Assembly (NCBI GenBank): GCA_040954595.2
Contig: CM082588.2
Span: 11,966,001 to 12,030,000, forward strand
DNA: 64,000 bases
From: Balanoglossus misakiensis
Taxonomy: Eukaryota > Hemichordata
Direction: 5' to 3'
In this document: positions 34,301-48,630 of the stretch, piece after piece
Layout of the letters: each line of letters begins with the position of its first letter
How positions within the stretch are numbered: the stretch's first letter is position 1
The notes under the pieces: model-generated
What the model was told of the DNA's origin: nothing
What the model saw: only the letters and a program-made list of their open reading frames with translations
The model's database searches: none
Made by a program: the position numbers and the translations under genes

Positions 34301-36576
34301 CGTTATTCCAAAACAAAGCCTTGAAACTATACATAAGTCTTTTTGTAAAACATGGCCCGTTATGTGACCATTCTTTGAATTCCATTTTGATGTAAGAAAT
34401 TAAATTATTTGCAATATTAATCTATCCCTTACAACATTCCGGCATAACGCTTTCCATATTTGTTTTCATTCTGTGACTGTTCAACTTAAATCTTGTAGAG
34501 AATTCGTTATTCCAAAACAAAGCCTTCAAACTATACATATTAAGTCTTTTTAGTAAAACATGGCCCGTTATTTGACCATTCTTTGAATTTCATTTATGAT
34601 GTAAGAAATTAAATTATTTGCAATATATAACTATCCCTTACAACATTCCAACATAACTCTTTCCATATTAGTTTTCAATCTGTAACTGTTCCACTTAAAT
34701 CTTGTAGAGAATTCGTTATTCCAAAACAAAGCCTTGAAACTATAACATAAGTCTTTTTAGTAAAACATATCCAGTTATGTGACCATTCTTTGAATTCATT
34801 TTATGATGTAAGAATTTAAATTATTTGCAATATTAATCTATCCCTTACAACATTCCAGCATAACTCTTTCCATATTTGTTTTCATTCTGTGACTGTTCCA
34901 CTTAAATCTTGTAGAGAATTCGTTATTCCAAAACAAAGCCTTGAAACTATACATATCCTGTTACGTGACGATTCTTTGAATTCCATTTATGATGGAAGAA
35001 ATTAAATTATTTGCAATATTAATCTATTCCTTACAACATTCTGGCATAACTCTTTCCATATTTGTTTTCATTCTGTGACTGTTCCACTTAAATCTTGTAG
35101 AGAATTTGTTATTCCAAAACAAAGCCTTGAAACTATAACATAAGTCTTTTTAGTAAAACATATCCTGTTATGTGACCATTCTGTGAATTCCATTTATGAT
35201 GTAAGAAATTAAATTATTTGCAATATTAATCTATCCCTTACAACATTCCGGCATAACTCTTTCTATATTTGTTTTCATTCTGTGACTGTTCCACTTCAAT
35301 CTTGTAGAGAATTCGTTATTCCAAAACAAAGCCTTGAAAACAAAGCCTTCAAACTATACATATTAAGTCTTTTTAGTAAAACATGGCCTGTTATTTGACC
35401 ATTCTTTGAATTTCATTTATGATGTAAGAAATTAAATTATTTGCAATATTAAACTATCCCTTACAACATTCCAACATAACTATTTGAATATTTGTTTTCA
35501 TTCTGTAACTGTTCCACTTAAATCTTGTAGAGAATTCGTTATTCCAAAACAAAGCCTTGAAACTATAACATAAGTCTTTTTAGTAAAACATATCCTGTTA
35601 TGTGACCATTCTTTGAATTCATTTTATGATGTAAGAAATTAAATTATTTGCAATATTAATCTATCCCTTACAACATTCCAGCATATCTCTTTCCATATTT
35701 GTTTTCATTCTGTGACTGTTCCACTTAAATCTTGTAGAGAATTCGTTATTCCAAAACAAAGCCTTGAAACTATAAGTCTTTTTGTAAAACATGGCCCGTT
35801 ATGTGACCATTCTTTGAATTCCATTTATGATGTAAGAAATTAAATTATTTGCAATATTAATCTATCCCTTACAACATTCCGGCATAACGCTTTCCATATT
35901 TGTTTTCATTCTGTGACTGTTCAACTTAAATCTTGTAGAGAATTCATTATTCCAAAACAAAGCCTTCAAACTATACATATTAAGTCTTTTTAGTAAAACA
36001 TTGCCCGTTATTTGACCATTCTTTGAATTTCATTTATGATGTAAGAAATTAAATTATTTGCAATATATAACTATCCCTTACAACATTCCAACATAACTCT
36101 TTCCATATTAGTTTTCAATCTGTAACTGTTTCACTTAAATCTTGTAGAGAATTCGTTATTCCAAAACAAAGCCTTGAAACTATACATATTAAGTCTTTTT
36201 AGTAAAACATATCCTGTTATGTGACCATTCTTTGAATTCATTTTATGATGTAAGAAATTAAATTATTTGCAATATTAATCTGTCCCTTACAACATTCCAG
36301 CAAAACTCTTTCCATATTTGTTTTCATTCTGTGACTGTTCCACTTAAATCCTGTAGAGAATTCGTTAATCCAAAACAAAGCCTTGAAACTATACAAAAGT
36401 CTTTTTGTAAAACATGGCCCGTTATGTGACCATTCTTTGAATTCCATTTATGATGTAAGAAATTAAATTATTTGCAATATTAATCTATCCCTTACAACAG
36501 TCTGGCATAACGCTTTCCATATTTGTTTTCATTCTGTGACTGTTCCACTTAAATCTTGTAGAGAATTCGTTATTCC

Positions 36577-38090
36577 AAAACAAAGCCTTCAAAACAAAGC
36601 CTTCAAACTATACATATTAAGTCTATTTAGTAGAACATGGCCTGTTATTTGACCATTCTTTGAATTTCATTTATGATGTAAGAAATTAAATTATTTGCAA
36701 TATTAAACTATCCCTTACAACATTCCAACATAACTATTTGAATATTTGTTTTCATTCTGTAACTGTTCAACTTAAATCTTTGAGATAATTCGTTATTCCA
36801 AAGCAAAGCCTTGAAACTATAACATAAGTCTTTTTAGTAAAGCATATCCTGTTATGTGACCATTCTTTGAATTCCATTTATGATGTAAGAAATTAAATTA
36901 TTTGCAATATTAATCTATCCCTGACAACATTCCGGCATAACGCTTTCCATATTTGTTTTCATTCTGTGACTGTTCCACTTAAATCTTGTAGAGAATTCGT
37001 TATTCCAAAACAAAGCCTTCAAACTATACATATTAAGTCTTTTTAGTAAAACATGGCCCGTTATTTGACCATTCTTTGAATTTCATTTATGATGTAAGAA
37101 ATTAAATTATTTGGAATATTAAACTATCCTTTACAACATTCCAACATAACTATTTGAATATTTGTTTTCATTCTGTGACTGTTCCACTTAAATCCTGTAG
37201 AGAATTCGTTATTCCAAAACAAAGCCTTGTAACTATACAAAAGTCTTTTTGTAAAACATGGCCCGTTATGTGACCATTCTTTGAATTCCATTTATGATGT
37301 AAGAAATTAAATTATTTGCAATATTAATCTATCCCTTACAACAGTCTGGCATAACGCTTTCCATATTTGTTTTCATTCTGTGACTGTTCCACTTAAATCT
37401 TGTAGAGAATTCGTTATTCCAAAACAAAGCCTTCAAAACAAAGCCTTCAAACTATACATATTAAGTCCTTTTAGTAAAACATGGCCTGTTATTTGACCAT
37501 TCTTTGAATTTCATTTATGATGTAAGAAATTAAATTATTTGCAATATTAAACTATCCCTTACAACATTCCAACATAACTATTTGAATATTTGTTTTTATT
37601 CTGTAACTGTTCCACTTAAATCTTGTAGAGAATTCGTTATTCCAAAACAAAGCCTTGAAACTATACATAAGTCTTTTTAGTAAAACATATCCTGTTATGT
37701 GACCATTCTTTGAATTCATTTTATGATGTAAGGAATTAAATTATTTGCAATATTAATCTGTCCCTTACAACATTCCAGCATAACTCTTTCCATATTTGTT
37801 TTCATTCTGTGACTGTTCCACTTAAATCCTGTAGAGAATTCGTTATTCCAAAACAAAGCCTTGAAACTATACAAAAGTCTTTTTGTAAAACATGGCCCGT
37901 TATGTGACCATTCTTTGAATTCCATTTATGATGTAAAAAATTAAATTATTTGCAATATTAATCTATCCCTTACAACAGTCTGGCATAACGCTTTCCATAT
38001 ATATTTTCATTCTGTGACTGTTCCACTTAAATCTTGTAGAGAATTCGTTATTCCAAAACAAAGCCTTCAAAACAAAGCCTTCAAACTATA
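36577..38090. repeat. monomer variant with doubled AAAACAAAGCCTTC
   Basis: A 14-bp tandem doubling (AAAACAAAGCCTTC twice) occurs at 36577, 37421 and 38055, spaced 844 and 634 bp. A related doubling is at about 35331. The rare mutation spread by local block duplication. Confidence 0.75.
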
Positions 38091-41000
38091 CATATTAAGT
38101 CCTTTTAGTAAAACATGGCCTGTTATTTGACCATTCTTTGAATTTCATTTATGATGTAAGAAATTAAATTATTTGCAATATTAAACTATCCCTTACAACA
38201 TTCCAACATAACTATTTGAATATTTGTTTTCATTCTGTAACTGTTCAACTTAAATCTTGGAGATAATTCGTTATTCCAAAGCAAAGCCTTGAAACTATAC
38301 ATAAGTCTTTTTAGTAAAACATGGCCCGTTATGTGACCATTCTTTGAATTCCATTTAGGATGTAAGAAATTAAATTATTTGCAATATTAATCCATCCCTT
38401 ACAACATTCTGGCATAACTCTTTCTATATTTGTTTTCATTCTGTGACTGTTCCACTTAAATCCTGTAGAGAATTCGTTATTCCTAAACAAAGCCTTGAAA
38501 CTATACATATCCTGTTACGTGACGATTCTTTGAATTCCATTTATGATGTAAGAAATTAAATTATTTGCAATATTAATCTATTCCTTACAACATTCTGGCA
38601 TAACTCTTTCCATATTTGTTTTCATTCTGTGACTGTTCCACTTAAATCTTGTAGAGAATTCGTTATTCCAAAACAAAGCCTTGAAACTATAACATAAGTC
38701 TTTTTAGTAAAACATATCCTGTTATGTGACCATTCTTTGAATTCCATTTATGATGTAAGAAATTAAATTATTTGCAATATTAATCTATCCCTGACAACAT
38801 TCCGGCATAACGCTTTCCATATTTGTTTTCATTCTGTGACTGTTCCACTTAAATCTTGTAGAGAATTCGTTATTCCAAAACAAAGCCTTCAAACTATACA
38901 TATTAAGTCTTTTTAGTAAAACATGGCCCGTTATTTGACCATTCTTTGAATTTCATTTATGATGTAAGAAATTAAATTATTTGGAATATTAAACTATCCT
39001 TTACAACATTCCAACATAACTATTTGAATATTTGTTTTCATTCTGTGACTGTTCCACTTAAATCTTGTAGAGAATTCGTTATTCCAAAACAAAGCCTTCA
39101 AACTATACATATTAAGTCTTTTTAGTAAAACATGGCCCGTTATTTGACCATTCTTTGAATTTCATTTATGATGTAAGACATTAAATTATTTGCAATATTA
39201 AACTATCCCTTAAAACATTCCAACATAACTATTTGAATATTTGTTTTCATTCTGTAACTGTTCAACTTAAATCTTGGAGAGAATTAGTTATTCCAAAACA
39301 AAGCCTTGAAACTATACATAAGTCTTTTTTGTAAAACATGGCCCGTTATGTGACCATTCTTTGAATTCCATTTATGATGTAAGAAATTAAATTATTTGCA
39401 ATATTAATCTATCCCTTACAACATTCCGACATAACTCTTTCCATATTTGTTTTCATTCTGTGACGGTTCCACTTAAATCTTGTAGAGAATTCGTTATTCC
39501 AAAACAAAGCCTTGAAACTATACATATCCTGTTACATGACGGTTCTTTGAATTCCATTTATGATGTAAGAAATTAAATTATTTGCAATATTAATCTATTC
39601 CTTACAACATTCCGGCATAACTCTTTCCATATTTGTTTTCATTCTGTGACTGTTCCACTTAAATCTTGTAGAGAATTCGTTATTCCAAAACAAAGCCTTG
39701 AATCTATAACATAAGTCTTTTTAGTAAAAAATATCCTGTTATGTGACCATTCTTTGAATTCATTTTATGATGTAAGAAATTAAATTATTTGCAATATTAA
39801 TCTATCCCTTATAACATTCCAGCATAACTCTTTCCATATTTGTTTTCATTCTGTGACTGTTCCACTTAAATCTTGTAGAGAATTCGTTATTCCAAAACAA
39901 AGCCTTGTAACTATACATAAGTCTTTTTAGTAAAACATATCCTGTTATGTGACCATTCTTTGAATTCATTTTATGATGTAAGAAATTAAATTATTTGCAA
40001 TATTAATCTATCCCTTACAACATTCCAGCATAACTCTTTCCATATTTGTTTTCATTCTGTCACTGTTCCACTTAAATCCTGTAGAGAATTTGTTATTCCA
40101 AAACAAAGCCTTGAAACGATACATATCCTGTTACGTGACGTTTCTTTGAATTCATTTTATGATGTAAGAAATTAAATTATTTGCAATATTAATCTATTCC
40201 TTACAACATTCCGGCATAACTCTTTCCATATTTGTTTTCATTCTGTGACTGTTCCACTTAAATCTTGTAGAGAATTCGTTATTCCAAAACAAAGCCTTGA
40301 ATCTATAACATAAGTCTTTTTAGTAAAAAATATCCTGTTATGTAACCATTCTTTGAATTCATTTTATGATGTAAGAAATTAAATTATTTGCAATATTAAT
40401 CTATCCCTTATAACATTCCAGCATAACTCTTTCCATATTTGTTTTCATTCTGTGACTGTTCCACTTAAATCTTGTAGAGAATTCGTTATTCCAAAACAAA
40501 GCCTTGTAACTATACATAAGTCTTTTTAGTAAAACATATCCTGTTATGTGACCATTCTTTGAATTCATTTTATGATGTAAGAAATTAAATTATTTGCAAT
40601 ATTAATCTATCCCTTACAACATTCCAGCATAACTCTTTCCATATTTGTTTTCAATCTGTGACTGTTCCACTTAAATCCTGTAGAGAATTCGTTATTCCAA
40701 AACAAAGCCTTGAAACTATACATATTAAGTCTTTTTGTAAAACATGGCCGGTTATGTGACCATTCTTTGAATTCCATTTATGATGTACGAAATTAAATTA
40801 TTTGCAATATTAAACTATCCCTTACAACATTCCAACATAACTATTTGAATATTTGTTTTCATTCTGTAACTGTTCAACTTAAATCTTGGAGAGAATTCGT
40901 TATTCCAAAACAAAGCCTTGAAACTATACATAAGTCTTTTTACTAAAACATGGCCCGTTATGTGACCATTCTTTGAATTCCATTTATGATATAAGAAATT

Positions 41001-41689
41001 AAATTATTTGCAATATTAATCTATCCCTTACAACATTCAGGCATAACTCTTTCTATATTTGTTTTCATTCTGTGACTGTTCCACTTAAATCTTGTAGACA
41101 ATTCGTTACTCCAAAACAAAGGCTTGAAACTATACATATCCTGTTACGTGACCTGTCTTTGAATTCCATTTATGATGTAAGAAATTAAATTTTTTGCAAT
41201 ATTAATCTATCCCTTACAACATTCCAGCATAACTCTTTCCATATTTGTTTTCATTCTGTGACTGTTCCACTTAAATCTTGTAGAGAATTCGTTATTCCAA
41301 AACAAAGCCTTGAATCTATAACATAAGTCTTTTTAGTAAAACATATCCTGTTATGTGACCATTCTTTGAATTCATTTTATGATGTAAGAAATTAAATTAT
41401 TTGCAATATTAATCTATCCCTTATAACATTCCAGCATAACTCTTTCCATATTTGTTTTCATTCTGTGACTGTTCCACTTAAATCTTGTAGAGAATTCATT
41501 ATTCCAAAACAAAGCCTTGAAACGATACATATCCTGTTACGTGACGTTTCTTTGAATTCCATTTATGATGTAAGAAATTAAATTTTTTGCAATATTAATC
41601 TATCCCTTACAACATTCCGGCATAACTCTTTCCATATTTGTTTTCATTCTGTGAATGTTCCACTTAAATCTTGTAGAGAATTCGTTATT

Positions 41690-44640
41690 CCAAAACAAAG
41701 CCTTGAAACGATACATATCCTGTTACGTGACGTTTCTTTGAATTCCATTTATGATGTAAGAAATTAAATTATTTGCAATATTAATCTATTCCTTACAACA
41801 TTCCGGCATAACTCTTTCCATATTTGTTTTCATTCTGTGACTGTTCCACTTAAATCTTGTAGAGAATTCGTTATTCCAAACAAAGCCTTGAAACTATACA
41901 TAAGTCTTTTTAGTAAAACATGGCCCGTTATGTGAGCATTCTTTGAATTCCATTTATGATGTAAGAAATTCAATTATTTGCAATATTAATCTATCCCTTA
42001 CAACATTTCAGCATAACTCTTTCCATATTTGTTTTCATTCTGTGACTGTTCCACTTAAATCTTGTAGAGAATTCGTTACTCCAAAACAAAGGCTTGAAAC
42101 TATACATATCCTGTTATGTGACCATTCTTTGAATTCATTTTATGATGTAAGAAATTAAATTATTTGCAATATTAATCTATCCCTTACAACATTCCAGCAT
42201 AACTCTTTCCATATTTGTTTTCATTTTGTGACTATTCAACTTAAATCTTGTAGAGAATTCGTTATTCCAAAACAAAACCTTGAAACTATACATAAGTCTT
42301 TTTAGTAAAACATGGCCCGTTATGTGACCATTCTTTGAATTTCATTTATGATGTAAGAAATTAAATTATTTGCAATATTAAACTATCCCTTACAACATTC
42401 CAGCATAACTATTTGAATATTTGTTTTCATTCTGTAACTGTTCAACTTAAATCTTGGAGAGAATTCGTTATTCCAAACAAAGCCTTGAAACTATACATAA
42501 GTCTTTTTAGTAAAACATGGCCCGTTATGTGACCATTCTTTGAATTCCATTTATGATGTAAGAAATTAAATTTTATGCAATATTAATCTATCCCTTACAA
42601 CATTTCAGCATAACTCTTTCCATATTTGTTTTCATTCTGTGACTGTTCCACTTAAATCTTGTAGAGAATTCGTTATTCCAAAACAAAGCCTTGAAACGAT
42701 ACATATCCTGTTACGTGACGTTTCTTTGAATTCCATTTATGATGTAAGAAATTAAATTTTTTCAATATTAATCTATCCCTTACAACATTCCGGCATAACT
42801 CTTTCCATATTTGTTTTCATTCTGTGACTGTTCCACTTAAATCTTGTAGAGAATTCGTTATTCCAAAACAAAGCCTTGAATCTATAACATAAGTCTTTTT
42901 AGTAAAACATATCCTGTTATGTGACCATTCTTTGAATTCATTTTATGATGTAAGAAAATAAATTATTTGCAATATTAATCTATCCCTTATAACATTCCAG
43001 CATAACTCTTTCCATATTTGTTTTCATTCTGTGACTGTTCCACTTAAATCTTGTAGAGAATTCGTTATTCCAAAACAAAGCCTTGAAATGATACATATCC
43101 TGTTACGTGACGTTTCTTTGAATTCCATTTATGATGTAAGAAATTAAATTATTTGCAATATTAATCTATTCCTTACAACATTCCGGCATAACTCTTTCCA
43201 TATTTGTTTTCATTCTGTGACTGTTCCACTTAAATCTTGTAGAGAATTCGTTATTCCAAACAAAGCCTTGAAACTATACATAAGTCTTTTTAGTAAAACA
43301 TGGCCCGTTATGTAAGCATTCTTTGAATTCCATTTATGATGTAAGAAATTCAATTATTTGCAATATTAATCTATCCCTTACAACATTTCAGCATAACTCT
43401 TTCCATATTTGTTTTCATTCTGTGACTGTTCCACTTAAATCTTGTAGAGAATTCGTTACTCCAAAACAAAGGCTTGAAACTATACATATCCTGTTATGTG
43501 ACCATTCTTTGAATTCATTTTATGATGTAAGAAATTAAATTATTTGCAATATTAATCTATCCCTTACAACATTCCAGCATAACTCTTTCCATATTTGTTT
43601 TCATTCTGTGACTATTCCACTTAAATCTTGTAGAGAATTCGTTATTCCAAAACAAAACCTTGAAACTATACATAAGTCTTTTTAGTAAAACATGGCCCGT
43701 TATGTGACCATTCTTTGAATTTCATTTATGATGTAAGAAATTAAATTATTTGCAATATTAAACTATCCCTTACAACATTCCAGCATACCTATTTGAATAT
43801 TTGTTTTCATTCTGTAACTGTTCAACTTAAATCTTGGAGAGAATTCGTTATTCCAAACAAAGCCTTGAAACTATACATAAGTCTTTTTAGTAAAACATGG
43901 CCCGTTATGTGACCATTCTTTGAATTCCATTTATGATGTAAGAAATTAAATTTTATGCAATATTAATCTATCCCTTACAACATTTCAGCATAACTCTTTC
44001 CATATTTGTTTTCATTCTGTGACTGTTCCACTTAAATCTTGTAGACAATTCGTTACTCCAAAACAAAGCCTTGAAACGATACATATCCTGTTACGTGACG
44101 TTTCTTTGAATTCCATTTATGATGTAAGAAATTAAATTATTTGCAATATTAATCTATTCCTTACAACATTCCGGCATAACTCTTTCCATATTTGTTTTCA
44201 TTCTGTGACGGTTCCACTTAAATCTTGTAGAGAATTCGTTATTCCAAACAAAGCCTTGAAACTATACATAAGTCTTTTTAGTAAAACATGGCCCGTTATG
44301 TGAGCATTCTTTGAATTCCATTTATGATGTAAGAAATTCAATTATTTGCAATATTAATCTATCCCTTACAACATTTCAGCATAACTCTTTCCATATTTGT
44401 TTTCATTCTGTGACTGTTCCACTTAAATCTTGTAGAGAATTCGTTACTCCAAAACAAAGGCTTGAAACTATACATATCCTGTTATGTGACCATTCTTTGA
44501 ATTCATTTTATGATGTAAGAAATTAAATTATTTGCAATATTAATCTATCCCTTACAACATTCCAGCATAACTCTTTCCATATTTGTTTTCATTTTGTGAC
44601 TATTCCACTTAAATCTTGTAGAGAATTCGTTATTCCAAAA
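41690..44640. repeat. three-fold block duplication in right array
   Basis: The same monomer order, including the variants CCAAACAAAGCC (one A lost) and AGAAATTCAATTATT, recurs with marks at 41943, 43323 and 44311, spaced 1380 and 988 bp. The spacing difference of 392 bp equals one long plus one short monomer, so the blocks changed by whole-monomer gain or loss, as expected from unequal exchange. Confidence 0.75.
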
Positions 44641-47600
44641 CAAAACCTTGAAACTATACATAAGTCTTTTTAGTAAAACATGGCCCGTTATGTGACCATT
44701 CTTTGAATTTCATTTATGATGTAAGAAATTAAATTATTTGCAATATTAAACTATCCCTTACAACATTCCAGCATACCTATTTGAATATTTGTTTTCATTC
44801 TGTAACTGTTCAACTTAAATCTTGGAGAGAATTCGTTATTCCAAACAAAGCCTTGAAACTATACATAAGTCTTTTTAGTAAAACATGGCCCGTTATGTGA
44901 CCATTCTTTGAATTCCATTTATGATGTAAGAAATTAAATTTTATGCAATATTAATCTATCCCTTACAACATTTCAGCATAACTCTTTCCATATTTGTTTT
45001 CATTCTGTGACTGTTCCACTTAAATCTTGTAGACAATTCGTTACTCCAAAACAAAGGCTTGAAATTATACATATCCTGTTACGTGACCTTTCTTTGAATT
45101 CCATTTATGATGTAAGAAATTAAATTATTTGCAATATTAACCTATTCCTTACAACATTCCGGCATAACTCTTTCCATATTTGTTTTCATTCTGTGACTGT
45201 TCCACTTAAATCTTGTAGAGAATTCGTTATTCCAAAACAAAGCCTTGAAACTATAACATAAGTCTTTTTCGTAAAACATATCCTGTTATGTGACCATTCT
45301 TTGAATTCATTTTATGATGTAAGAAATTAAATTATTTGCAATATTAATCTATCCCTTACAACATTCCAGCATAACTCTTTCCATATTTGTTTTCATTCTG
45401 TGACTATTCCACTTAAATCTTGTAGAGAATTCGTTATTCCAAAACAAAGCCTTGAAACTATACATAAGTCTTTTTGTAAATAATGGCCCGTTATGTGACC
45501 ATTCTTTGGTTTCCATTTATGATGTAAGAAATTAAATTATTTGCAATAATTATCTATCCCTTACAACATTCCGGCATAACGCTTTCCATATTTGTTTTCA
45601 TTCTGTGCCTGTTCCACTTAAATCTTGTAGAGAATTCGTTATTCCAAAACAAAGCCTTCAAACTATACATATTAAGTCTTTTTAGTAAAACATGGCCCGT
45701 TATTTGACCATTCTTTGAATTTCATTTATGATGTAAGAAATTAAATTATTTGCAATATTAAACTATCCCTTACAACATTTCAGCATAACTATTTGAATAT
45801 TTGTTTTCATTCTGTAACTGTTCAACTTAAATCTTGGAGAGAATTCGTTATTCCAAAACAAAGCCTTGAAACTATACATAAGTCTTTTTAGTAAAACATG
45901 GCCCGTTATGTGACCATTCTTTGAATTCCATTTATGATGTAAGAAATTAAATTATTTGCAATATTAATCTATCCCTTACAACAATCCGACATATCTCTTT
46001 CCATATTTGTTTTCATTCTGTGACTGTTCCACTTAAATCTTGTAGAGAATTTGGTATTTCAACACAAATTCTTGAACTTATACATAAGTCTTTTTAGTAA
46101 AACATATCCAGTTATGTGACCATTCTTTGAATTCCATTTATGATGTAAGAAATTAAATTTTATGCAATATTAATCTATCCCTTACAACATTTCAGCATAA
46201 CTCTTTCCATATTTGTTTTCATTCTGTGACTGTTCCACTTAAATCTTGTAGAGAATTCGTTACTCCAAAACAAAGGCTTGAAACTATACATATCCTGTTA
46301 CGTGACCTTTCTTTGAATTCCATTTATGATGTAAGAAATTAAATTATTTGCAATATTAATCTATTCCTTACAACATTCCGGCATAACTCTTTCCATATTT
46401 GTTTTCATTCTGTGAATCTTCCACTTAAATCTTGTAGAGAATTCGTTATTCCAAAACAAAGCCTTGAAACTATAACATAAGTCTTTTTCGTAAAACATAT
46501 CCTGTTATGTGACCATTCTTTGAATATTCATTTTTTGATGTAAGAAATTAAATTATTTGCAATATTAATCTATCCCTTACAACATTCCAGCATAACTCTT
46601 TCCATATTTGTTTTCATTCTGTGACTGTTCCACTTAAATCTTGTAGAGAATTTGTTATTCCAAAACAAAGCCTTGAAACTATACATAAGTCTTTTTGTAA
46701 AACATGGCCCGTTATGTGACCATTCTTTGGTTTCCATTTATGATGTAAGAAATTAAATTATTTGCAATAATTATCTATTCCTTACAACATTCCGGCATAA
46801 TGCTTTCCATATTTGTTTTCATTCTGTGCCTGTTCCACTTAAATCTTGTAGAGAATTCGTTATTCCAAAACAAAGCCTTCAAACTATACATATTAAGTCT
46901 TTTTAGTAAAACATGGCCCGTTATTTGACCATTCTTTGAATTTCATTTATGATGTAAGAAATTAAATTATTTGCAATATTAAACTATCCCTTACAACATT
47001 CCAGCATAACTATTTGAATATTTGTTTTCATTCTGTAACTGTTCAACTTAAATCTTGGAGAGAATTCGTTATTCCAAACAAAGCCTTGAAACTATACATA
47101 AGTCTTTTTAGTAAAACATGGCCCGTTATGTGACCATTCTTTGAATTTCATTTATGCTGTAAGAAATTAAATTATTTGCAATATTAATCTATCCCTTACA
47201 ACATTCCGACATAACTCTTTCCATATTTGTTTTCATTCTGTGACTGTTCCACTTAAATCTTGTAGAGAATTCGTTATTCCAAAACAAAGGCTTGAAACTA
47301 TACATATTCTGTTACGTGACCTTTCTTTGAATTCCAATTATGGTGTAAGAAATTAAATTTTTTGCAATATTAATCTATCCCTTACAACATTCCAGCATAA
47401 CTCTTTTTAATTTGTTTTCATTCTGTGACTGTTCTACTTAAATCTTGTAGAGTATTCGTTATTCCAAAACAAAGCCTTGAAACTATACATATCCTATTAC
47501 GTGACATTTGTTTGAATTCCATTTATGATGTAAGAAATTAAATTATTTGCAATATTAATCTATTCCTTACAACATTCCGGCATAACTCTTTCCATATTTG

Positions 47601-48630
47601 TTTTCATTGTGTGACTGTTCCACTTAAATCTTGTAGAGAATTCGTTATTCCAAAACAAAGCCTTGAAACTATAACATAAGTCTTTTTAGTAAAACATATC
47701 CTGTTATGTGACCATTCTTTGAATTCATTTTATGATGTAAGAAATTAAATTATTTGCAATATTAATCTATCCCTTACAACATTCCAGCATAACTCTTTCC
47801 ATATTTGTTTTCATTCTGTAACTGTTCAACTTAAATCTTGGAGAGAATTCGTTATTCCAAAACAAAGCCTTGAAACTATACATAAGTCTTTTTAGTAAAA
47901 CATGGCCCGTTATGTGACCATTCTTTGAATTCCATTTATGATGTAAGAAATTAAATTATTTGCAATATTAATCTATCCCTTACAACATTCCGACATAACT
48001 CTTTCCATATTTGTTTTCATTCTGTGACTGTTCCACTTAAATCTTGTAGAGAATTCGTTATTCCAAAACAAAGGCTTGAAACTATACATATCCTGTTACG
48101 TGACCTTTCTTTGAATTCCATTTATGGTGTAAGAAATTAAATTTTTTGCAATATTAATCTATCCCTTACAACATTCCAGCATAACTCTTTCCATACTTGT
48201 TTTCATTCTGTGACTGTTGTACTTAAATCTTGTAGAGTATACGTTATTCCAAAACAAAGCCTTGAAACTATACATATCCTGTTACGTGACGTTTGTTTGA
48301 ATTCCAATTATGATGTAAGAAATTAAATTATTTGCAATATTAATCTATTCCTTACAACATTCCGGCATAACTCTTTCCATATTTGTTTTCATTCTGTGAC
48401 TGTTCCACTTAAATCTTGTAGAGAATTCGTTATTCCAAAACAAAGCCTTGAAACTATAATATAAGTCTTTTTAGTAAAACATATCCTGTTATGTGACCAT
48501 TCTTTGAATTCCATTTATGATGTAAGAAATTAAATTATTTGCAATATTAATCTATCCCTTACAACATTCCGGCATAACTCTTTCAATATTTGTTTTCATT
48601 CTGTAACTGTTCAACTTAAATCTTGTAGAG

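Noticed and set aside
36238-37925. Two 69-codon minus-strand frames with nearly the same sequence
   Set aside because: Both are the antisense of the same satellite block copied 1478 bp apart, not genes.
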